Shown: piece by piece, positions 56,307 through 64,000 of the stretch
Position numbering within the stretch: the first letter of the stretch is position 1
Layout: every line of letters starts with the position of its first letter
Assembly (NCBI GenBank): GCA_031002005.1
Contig: CM061921.1
Span: 129,502,036-129,566,035 of the forward strand
Reading direction: 5' to 3'
DNA length: 64,000 bases
From: Vandiemenella viatica
Lineage: Eukaryota > Arthropoda > Insecta > Orthoptera > Morabidae
Position numbers and translations under genes: made by a program
The notes under the pieces: generated by a model
What the model saw: only the letters and a program-made list of their open reading frames with translations
Told to the model about the DNA's origin: nothing
Databases searched by the model: none

Positions 56307-57689
56307 AGCTCTCAATGACCTCGAGATTTAGCTTGGCGACAGAGGTGTTGGCGGAGTGACAGCCATCAGTTCGCCGAGTCATCATGCATCAAGCCTCCGG
56401 GAAAAACCGATTTTGCTTCAAATAAAAGCAACCGAACAAAGTATTCTCGAGATTTTCTGAACAATTCGCTGGTGGAAGAATTTCTGGCAGCCAATCAAAC
56501 AACAGTTTGAGTATGAAAAAAAGCGCGCGTGAGACGCGACAAATAGCGTAAGAGACCAGGTTTAACAGTATTAATATTGTTATTTGTTTATTTTTATTTT
56601 CCACCAACCACAGTGACGAAGAACATGGAGAAGGGAAGGAATCTAAACATGCGAGAGGAGAACTTTAGCAGCTCCTGCCAAGACTGAAAGCAAATGAGTT
56701 GCGATCAGTTGCTCTAAGTGTCTGAGTTGAGTGAAGTTGTGCCCTACAGAGTGCACCAGCCATCAGACAAGCTGAACAGTTCCCTTTACTATCTTTTCTC
56801 TTGTAATCTGAAACTGCTTTGCGATAGGTCTTATGCCCAAATACGAAAAAGTTTTGTTTGAGGTGATGTGATGATTTCGGTTTGCCGAGGCTACCATGTC
56901 TCATACACAATCGTTCAAATTGCAACTTTTGTAATTATTGTAAAATCATCATTAACTACATGTTTTATTTTATTGTTTTTGTTTACCAATTCAGTCATTG
57001 CAGTAAGCAATGTTCAATAGAGTGAAAATTTTTTGTTACAATGAAGAAAATCCCATCCTAATCCAATTTATAATTCACAATTAATAATTCAAAATTAATA
57101 GTCATAAAATATAACGCAACAAACTAATAATTATGATAAGTATCTATTTAATTCTATTTAAGTCTATTTAATTTATAATTTTGTATTAACTTAATATATC
57201 AATATCACGGTGCATTAAACTTCTATATATAGTTGGCTGAAATCACTTCGCAAATTCACGTCACAGCCACAGGACGGATTTACAGTTTCAAACATTATAT
57301 CAAAGGACTAAAATGAGTTATATATTGTGTTTATGCGGCATCCGGAAGCAGAGAAATCATGAAAAACGCATATGTTCATTTGCCCGTGTGTTTCGCTGAA
57401 CGAGATTCACAGAAAAACTCCTATTCGCATATTAATGAGATTTCGCTTATGGTCTCAAGAGTTTCACTTTGATATGACGTCATAGAGCTGAGAAATTAAT
57501 ACCTATTTAAAGGTAAAGCATTTCTCGGGGATGCTTACCGGCATCGCGTTATTCATCATCAGTTATTTAACGTATTTCAAACCCACTGGTTTCCCACTGT
57601 ATTTGCCATATTCTTGACTAAATTGTCTGTATGGGTAACTTCAATAGAAGGAAGGTCTGACATCATCTCAAACTCGAAGTTTCGGGCAG
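56307..57689. other. No gene recognised
   Basis: Two open minus frames, 56389-56607 (72 codons) and 56665-56925 (86 codons), resemble no protein I know and have no supporting context. The rest is AT-rich. Confidence 0.35.
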
Positions 57690-57845
57690 CAGCTAGTAAC
57701 AGTTCAGCTGCTGTATGAGTGGGAGGATGCAGGTTCAAATCACTCGGGGCAAACGCCAGGATGGTTCCTTCAAGGGGCCATCACACAATTCCTTCTCGTC
57801 CTTTCTTGCCTCTAATGATCATTAAAAAAAAGGAGACGCTTTATA
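57690..57845 (+). repeat. Central-block SINE, internally deleted
   Basis: Head remnant GGGAGGATGCAGGTTCAAAT joins directly to TCACTCGGGGCAAACGCCAG and GATGGTTCCTTCAAGGGGCC, then TCGTCCTTTCTTGCCTCTAA and a short A-run. The first half of the central block is missing. Confidence 0.65.
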
Positions 57846-58041
57846 TCCTAAACGACTCATAACTTAATAGGCTCTTCTGAAATGAAGCTGGTGGAGGCGA
57901 CAATAGACAGTCCTGGCTTAGTTGGAGCTTTACCACCGTCATTTAGTAATGATTTTCTCAAAATGATGTTGTTTATCATGTTATCTTCCCCATCACTGCT
58001 GTTTGCAAACAAGTTTACCAGATTGGAATTAATACTTTTTC
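57846..58041 (+). other. Short open frame cut by the LINE insertion
   Basis: A frame from the ATG at 57882 is open up to the LINE insertion. If the LINE and one target duplication are set aside, the same frame stays open for about 35 more codons past 61199. It matches nothing I know and may be chance. Confidence 0.25.
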
Positions 58042-58053
58042 ATAGCGTATTGT

Positions 58054-61000
58054 GGGGTACATGAAAGGAGCCTCCTCGAAGATTGCAATGTTAAGCGACC
58101 AAGCGAAGAATAGCAATCAGGCGTACCCTGGGCAACGTCAGAGAATGAATCGAAATGTCCTGACGGCTAATCCTTTCACACCAGAAACATTACTACCCAA
58201 GCCCTTTTCAGGGCCACAATTAACAATCATCTCTGTTAACATAGAAGGCATGTCACCAGCCAAGGAAGAACTGCTACAAGACCTATGCAGTCAATATCAG
58301 TGCCATATACTGTGCGTACAGGAAACACACAGAGGTTATGAAATGCGTAGACCAAAAATAAACGGAATGCATCTCGCTATAGAAAGACCTCATAATCAAT
58401 ACGGAAGTGCAATCTTTGTACGTCCAGATGTACAAGTAATGTCCACTGCATTCACGGAACAAAATGACATTGAAATTCTCACTCTAGAAATGACGAACTG
58501 TACCATTTCGTCTTTTTATAAACCACCTGGTGCTGTATTCACTGTCAACAAACCACATAATTTCCATAATAAAGACATACAGATCGTGATTGGTGATTTC
58601 AACAGTCATAGCAATGTTTGGGGCTATGACCATGAAGATGAGAATGGGACTGCAGTACAAGAATGGGCTGAAATAAATCACCTCTCTCTAATCCATGATG
58701 CAAAACTACCTGCATCATTCAACAGTGGTCGGTGGAGGCGTGGTTTTAACCCTGACCTCATATTCAGTAGTAGCAGTATTAGCCACCAGTGCATTAAATC
58801 TGTCTGTTCCCCAATACCCAACTCACAGCATAGACCAATAATGTGTCAAATATATGCCGCAGTCAGACCACAGGAAGTACCTTTCCGTAGAAGATACAAC
58901 TTCAAAAAGGCAAATTGGTCTGAATTCTCAGAACTATTGGATTCCGAAGTTCTTTCAATAGAACCAACACCAGAATGCTATGACATCTTCACCACGGCTG
59001 TAAAGAGATGTTCCAGAATGTCTATCCCTCGTGGTTGTCGGACATCTTACATCCCCGGTCTCACAACAGAACAAGCTGCTCTACTTAAAGAATACAACAA
59101 TTTATTTACAGAAGATCCTTTTGGTGAAGCAACAGTGGAAGCAGGAAACAAACTCATTTCCATTATTAAAGAGACAAAGCGGAATCAGTGGATTAAAACT
59201 GTTGAAGACTTAGATTTGGCAAGAGACAGCCATAAAGCATGGAGACTACTGAAGCATCTAAACAATGATCCAACTAAGACCAAAACTCATTATAATGTTA
59301 CCGCCAACCAAATAGCACACCAACTGCTATTAAATGGCAAAGCTAATCACAAGTCCAAAATGCCCATACTGCGGAAAGAAGGCCAAGAGGAGAATAATGA
59401 CCTCACAATACCATTCAGCATGGAAGAATTGGATAAGGCTATAAGAAATTGCAAAAATGGAAAATCAGCAGGCCTGGATGACATTAGGACAGAACAAATT
59501 AAGCACTTTGGTCTAACAACAAAGAAGTGGATGCTTCAGCTCTTTAACAACTGTATGAGTAAATGTCAAATTCCAAATATATGGCGGAAGAGCCGAGTGA
59601 TCGCCTTGCTTAAACCTGGCAAAGAAGGAAACAGTCCAAAGAATTTTAGACCTGTTGCACTTTTATGTCACCTCTACAAACTGCTTGAAAGAATGATCTT
59701 AAACCGGCTGTTGCCTGTAGTTGATCCTTTGCTTATTCCTGAACAAGCTGGATTCCGCCCGGGTAAAAATTGCACAGGACAACTACTAAACCTCACGCAG
59801 TTTATAGAAGATGGATTTGAAGCTCGTAAGGTAACAGGGGTGGTATTTGTTGATTTGTCAGCAGCGTATGACACCGTCAACCATCAGCTGCTACTAGTCA
59901 AGTTCTACAATCTGACCAGGAATTTATTCTTAGTAAGTTCATTGCTACTCTTCTGCAGAACCGCAGATTCTTTGTTGACTTCCAAGGTCAGCGTAGCCGT
60001 TGGAGGCCACAGAAGAATGGTCTACCCCAAGGAAGTGTGCTAGCCCCATTATTGTTTAACATATATACCAATGATCAGCCTATACCACGCAAATGCAGGA
60101 GTTTCGTGTATGCTGATGATCTTGCTCTGGTCTCACAGAGCAAAGACTTTGAATCAGTAGAGAGCACCCTTACCAACGCTCTGGAAGATTTGTCAAGGTA
60201 TTATAGCACGAACCAGCTTAAACCAAATCCTACGAAGACACAAGTATGTGCTTTTCATCTAAGAAATAAAGAAGCAAATCGTAGGTTAAAGGTAACATGG
60301 TCGGGGGTCGAACTAGAACACTGTGATACTCCAAAATATCTAGGAGTGACCCTTGACAGATCACTTACATTCAGGAAACATTGCATGAACTCCAAGCTGA
60401 AAGTTTCCAGTAGGAACAATCTCATAAGGAAACTGGCTGGATCGCAGTGGGGCAGCCAACCTGAAACAATTAGAACTTCTGCCTTAGCACTATGTTATTC
60501 GGCTGCAGAGTACGCCTGTCCCGTATGGCACAGTTCAACCCATGCCAAACAAGTAGACATTGCACTTAATGACACGTGCAGAATCATAACAGGCTGCTTA
60601 AAATCAACTCCAGTCGAATGGCTCCACCGTCTCGCAGGAATAGCACCACCTTCTGTTCGAAGGGAAATAGCAGTGAACAAGGAAAGGAGGAAAGTGAACC
60701 ATGAAAAATCTCATCCACTATATGGGTATATCCCTCACAGGCAAAGACTTAAGTCCAGGAAAAGTTTCCTAAGAATATCTCAGGAACTTACAACAACAAC
60801 TGAAGAAGCCAGGTTACAACTATGGGAAGCTAAGGCTCCCCTTCCGCATGGCTGGGGAAGAGTGTCTGAATCTTTGCCACCTGGTTATGACAAGGGATGG
60901 TTGACATGGAAATCTTTGAATAGGCTGAGATCAGGAGTGGGCAGATCCAAAGTGAATTTAGCAAGATGGGGCTATACTGAGATCAGTGATATCAAGTGCG

Positions 61001-61186
61001 ACTGCGGTGAGGACCAGACTGTCCAGCACATGCTCCAGTGTCAACTGTGTCCAGCATCCTGTTCGGCAGCTGAACTGTATGAGGCCTCAGAAAATGCACT
61101 GGAAGTGGCCAAGTACTGGTCCAGTATAATTTGATGACTGTAATTGTGTAATTGTATGTTTCTGATACGAAATAATAATAATAATA
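58054..61186 (+). mobile_element. LINE, youngest in window, 12-bp target duplication
   Basis: ATAGCGTATTGT lies on both sides (58042-58053, 61187-61198). The element ends in a (TAA)n-type tail at 61171-61189. It carries a single long reading frame with one frameshift. No ORF1 precedes it, so it is either 5'-truncated or belongs to a one-ORF lineage. The C-terminus has a CxC...H...C motif and there is no RNase H domain. Confidence 0.9.
58061..61134 (+). pseudogene. LINE endonuclease-reverse transcriptase, one frameshift
   Basis: Endonuclease: ISVNIEGMSPAKEELL (N of the first block), CVQETHRGYEM (catalytic E), VIGDFNSHSNVWG (GDFN near 58594), PNSQHRPIMC (final H near 58830). Reverse transcriptase: KNGKSAGLDDIRTEQ, SPKNFRPVALLCHLYKLLER, EQAGFRPGKNCTGQL, FVDLSAAYDTVNHQ. 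After a one-base loss near 59.92 kb the frame moves and continues through GSVLAPLLFNIYTND and FVYADDLALVS (YADD near 60110) and KYLGVTLDRSLTFRKH. It ends CDCGEDQTVQHMLQC, a zinc-knuckle-like tail. About 1,020 codons in all. All catalytic residues I can check are present. It belongs to the Jockey/I/CR1 broad group; I do not assign a clade. Confidence 0.85.
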
Positions 61187-61198
61187 ATAGCGTATTGT

Positions 61199-61934
61199 CA
61201 ATTGAATTAGGTTCAGTTTTTTATTTTTTTATGGGCTGGAGCTCCCCGATCGGCACTTGTTTCAACATATCCATATCTAAGACCCAAATCATTATGCAGT
61301 TTTAACAAGCATAATAATTCAATCTGTAAATATTTAATTAAAAAACCTCCATTTGTACCTCCGGTCTAAATGTGTTGTGAGCACAAACAAATTGTTGAAT
61401 GAACTTGCAGCGGACGGCGACCCGACTGTCGGCTGCTGGACAGATTAAACGGAACCTCGGCTACTTGCCCATCTAATCAACATTTTGGTTCTATTTTTGG
61501 CCTGTGCGAAGTGTAAGCAACAAATTTTCTTAGTTTTAGTATCTTTTTTTTGTATTGTTAAGAAGTAGCCCACATTACGTATGCATTTTTGATATAATAA
61601 ATATATATAAGTGTCATTTTTTTGTATATTACATTTATTTAAGCAAAGTTATACTTTTGTCAAAGTTAATTTATAAAATAGTTTATAATATTTTTGGAAG
61701 TTACATTTTGTTATTTATTAATTTATTTGACAAGAATTCGAACAGTAAATAATTAAATTAAAAAATGTGCACATATACAATATGTGAGAATAATTAAAAT
61801 CTTATTCTCATATCTTAAATAATTAATTGATGCGACCGTTGCTTTCTAAAGTTCCATTTTCAAAATACAACAAATTTGTATTATTTTCTTACAGCTTAAA
61901 TTTGTGTCCTCTTTTTTTATTTATACATAGTAGT
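61199..61934. other. No gene seen, strongly AT-rich
   Basis: Only low-complexity AT-rich DNA and short chance frames. Confidence 0.4.
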
Positions 61935-62831
61935 ATGAGTGAACCGATGAAAAAGAGCCAGCGATTCAATAAAACCTTGTAACCTTAAGGAACATTTGAA
62001 AAAAGTCCATCACGACAATAAAGATAAATAAAAATGCTTACATAAAAATACTGTATTTGAAAATACCGTCATTGCAACAGCATCTGAGCGAGATGACGAT
62101 GGTCTACGTGCTTTGAGCAACATTTACCATTAGTGGAGAGCTGTAAGTGGGGCAACACGCACCACACTCACAGTACAAAGAAGACTGACGAAGTGACTCA
62201 GTGCGTAGAAAATTCTTTATGCGAGTTCTTAAAAACATCTGAATTTTCTATACAGCATGATGAGTCAACTTTGCCAGGAAACGAATCATTACTTTTAGCT
62301 TTTAGAGATATGTAGAGATGCGTAAATGAAGAAAAATTTTCTCATGAATTGTTATTTGCAATGTGTTTGGTAACCGATACAAAAGGTGAACGATATTTTA
62401 TGAATTCAAAAGATTTTTCGATGTAACAGCTTTATCATCACCGTTTCTACTAACGGTGTTCCGAGGTTTAAAACAAGCAATACCGAAAGCATTAACTGCA
62501 CATTATGTCATACAACGACAAAATTTAGTCGCCAAAAATCTTAGTGAACGTTTGCATAGTTTTTAGAGCAGTTAATAATACCAAAAGGAATGCCTTAAAT
62601 GAGAGGTTATTTGTTCAACTTTGTTTGGAAAATGATGAAGATTATAATCATTTACTACTTAACACAGAAGTTCGTTGGTTATTTAGAAATGCATGTTTGG
62701 ATCGATTTTATGCACTGTTCGATTCAGTGTTGGAATTCCTGAAAAGTAAAGACAATGATTTGCGGCTCAATTTAATTAATTCAAAAAATGACATTGCTTG
62801 TATGACTGACTTATTTTCCAAATTTAATTAA
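61935..62831 (+). pseudogene. hAT Buster/ZBED5-type transposase relic
   Basis: IKPCNLKEHLKKVHHDNKDK at 61969-62028 is the end of a BED zinc finger (K-P-S-x-L-x-x-H-L-x-x-x-H). CEFLKTSEFSIQHDESTLPG at about 62223-62280 matches the D-E-S-T block. LLLNTEVRWLFRNACLDRFY at 62651-62710 is the family's L-H-T-x-V-R-W-L-S-x-G block, and KNDIACMTDLFSKFN ends at 62828. Frames are broken repeatedly. A minus-strand LINE inserted directly after it, removing the C-terminus from view. Confidence 0.7.
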
Positions 62832-62867
62832 ACGAATTGGAAGTTACAGAGAGATCAATTAAATCTG

Positions 62868-64000
62868 TACTCTGCAATTCATAAACATTGTGGGTGGCAG
62901 AGGGTGCTATCCACAAATCCTAATTCTGTGCATTCCAATCCCAAACAGAAGGAGGAAAGCAAGAATACATAAGAGCATTAACACGGCATCTTATTTCTCT
63001 AATCTTATCCCTCCTGTAATTGCGAACTAAATAGGTTGGCGGAAGAAGTATTTCATTGCACTAGTAAATATAAGAATTTCGCATATTCTCCAATAAATTC
63101 AAACGAAAACGATTTGTCTGTCTGCCAAACAATCCCAGCCCAATCTATGTATCAATTCTGTCACACTTTCGAAATGACTGTAACTAGCAGTAACGAATCG
63201 AGCGGTTCTCTTCTGTACTTTATCTAACGTGTCAATCAATCCCTTGCGATACGGATCCCAAATTCCACAACAGTATTCCAAATGCGGACGAACTAGTGTT
63301 TTGTACGCTATTTCCTTTGTATGAGCATTACAACTTCTCAAAATACGACCTATGAATCGTAATCTAGAATTAGCTTAGCCTACGACGAGAGTTATGTTCA
63401 AATCCCATTTCATGCTGCTTTGTACTATTACATCTAGCTACTTCAGGGAATCAACAGTGTCAACAACTGAATTGTTAACTTTGTACTCGTGAACAAACGA
63501 GTCTTTTTATTACTTATTATCATTGCCTTGCACTTTTTGCAGTTAAGTGTAAGATGCCATTTGTGACAGTATTCCGAAATAACATCCAGATCGCGCTGAA
63601 TTTCTAAGCAATCTTCAGAGTACCTTACTTCCATAAAGATAAGTGCATCATCAGCAAACAATTGCAACCTACAATTAACGTTGCCATCCGAGATTGTTTA
63701 TAAAAATTAGGAAATAAATGGTATTATTACACTTCTTGGAGGAACGCCCGAAGTAACAACTAGCTTAGGCTTGTTATCTTGGTTGTCCGGGTTGAACCTC
63801 GTCAATTTATGAAAAACTAACGTTTCGGCCATCATTTTGCGGCCTTCTTCAGAGGACTGCGCACCTAGCTTAGGCTTCCCTGTCAACAACGACATACTTT
63901 GACCGACCAGTTAGAAAATCGCGTATCCATTCACAAATCTGATCCGATATACCGTATGCTCGAATCTTCGTTAAAAGTCGGTTGTGTGGTACAGAGTCAA
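62868..64000 (-). pseudogene. CR1/Jockey-like LINE, 3' part, runs off the window
   Basis: Minus strand, from the window edge: LDSVPHNRLL-like start, YRIRFVNGY, MSLLTGKPKL, VTSGVPPRSVI (the Q-G-S block changed to R-S), LQLFADDALIFMEV near 63657, SEYCHKWHLTLNCKKCKAMI, then AYKTLVRPHLEYCCGIWDPY at 63312 and VQKRTARFVTASY. The 3' end GCACCCTCTGCCACCCACAA resembles the end of family C, but its 3' region lacks the SINE-like block, so it is a sister family. A 92-bp insertion lies inside it. Confidence 0.75.
63773..63864 (-). ncRNA. 92-bp insertion with hammerhead-like core
   Basis: CTAGCTTAGGCTT occurs at 63760-63772 and again at 63865-63877, a perfect 13-bp target duplication. On minus the insert contains CTGAAGA, a small stem (GGCC paired with GGCC around a 10-base loop), and GAAACGTTAG, fitting the hammerhead core CUGANGA - stem II - GAAA. 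An unpaired A lies before stem II. The sequence resembles Penelope terminal repeats, which carry hammerheads. Removing it restores the LINE reading frame order (TGKPKL then VTSGV). Self-cleavage is untested, and stem III is not obvious. Confidence 0.6.

Noticed and set aside
58484..58681. Minus-strand open frame within the young LINE
   Set aside because: Antisense shadow of the endonuclease coding region.
63625..63877. CRISPR-like or riboswitch-like structure from the direct repeats
   Set aside because: There are only two repeats, explained as a target-site duplication around one insertion in a eukaryotic LINE.

Overview
This window looks like intergenic or intronic DNA from a large, repeat-rich animal genome, most likely an insect. 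It is AT-rich, has no bacterial-style gene packing, and is built almost entirely of decayed, nested transposable elements. The families point to an arthropod: RTE- and CR1/Jockey-like LINEs, a tRNA-derived SINE with a conserved central block, hAT elements of the DUF4371/ZMYM type, PIF/Harbinger elements with MADF partner genes, a Penelope-like element, and an RTE-like tail ending in TTATAATATTAGTATAGAT that I know from many insects. I recognise no host gene. A hemimetabolous insect is a guess, not a demonstration.

Layout. 1-2.9 kb: an insect RTE/SINE tail, then a PIF/Harbinger relic with a short MADF fragment, then a Harbinger-type MITE. 2.95-6.5 kb: hAT copy A, decayed and missing its left end, with a SINE inside. 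6.5-15 kb: SINE fragments, an RTE fragment, a hammerhead-like motif, another MITE of the same family, and long stretches without recognisable content. 15.1-20.1 kb: a CR1/Jockey-like LINE split by an RTE LINE. 20.88-27.09 kb: hAT copy B with both termini and near-perfect 8-bp target duplications; it carries three later insertions. 27.2-32.9 kb: tandem repeats, a SINE and otherwise little. 33-35.2 kb: LINE ORF1 remains and a Penelope-like reverse transcriptase, both on the minus strand. 35.2-37.3 kb: a two-gene PIF/Harbinger element hit by a snap-back MITE. 37.3-38.35 kb: a GC-rich, internally repeated block. 38.35-42.39 kb: an LTR retrotransposon on the minus strand with 332-bp LTRs and only gag remains. 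42.5-47.4 kb: two copies of one LINE family, tail to tail. 48.7-52.4 kb: a CR1-type LINE with an esterase-like ORF1. 52.9-53.9 kb: another hAT relic. 56.03-56.30 kb: a hAT MITE. 58.05-61.19 kb: the youngest-looking element, a LINE with one frameshift and a 12-bp target duplication. 61.9-62.8 kb: a BED/Buster-type hAT relic. 62.87 kb to the end: a LINE holding a 92-bp insertion with a hammerhead-like core.

How the parts work together. The window is a stratified record of insertions rather than a set of cooperating genes. Target-site duplications, and one site left empty in hAT copy A, let several insertions be ordered. The points most worth following are a 92-bp hammerhead-like insertion with 13-bp target duplications, a sequence block shared between the SINE family and the 3' region of one LINE family, an array of alternating GC-rich motifs at one end of hAT copy B, and a TATA-like site kept in both hAT copies. 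All identities were judged by eye; none was confirmed by search.
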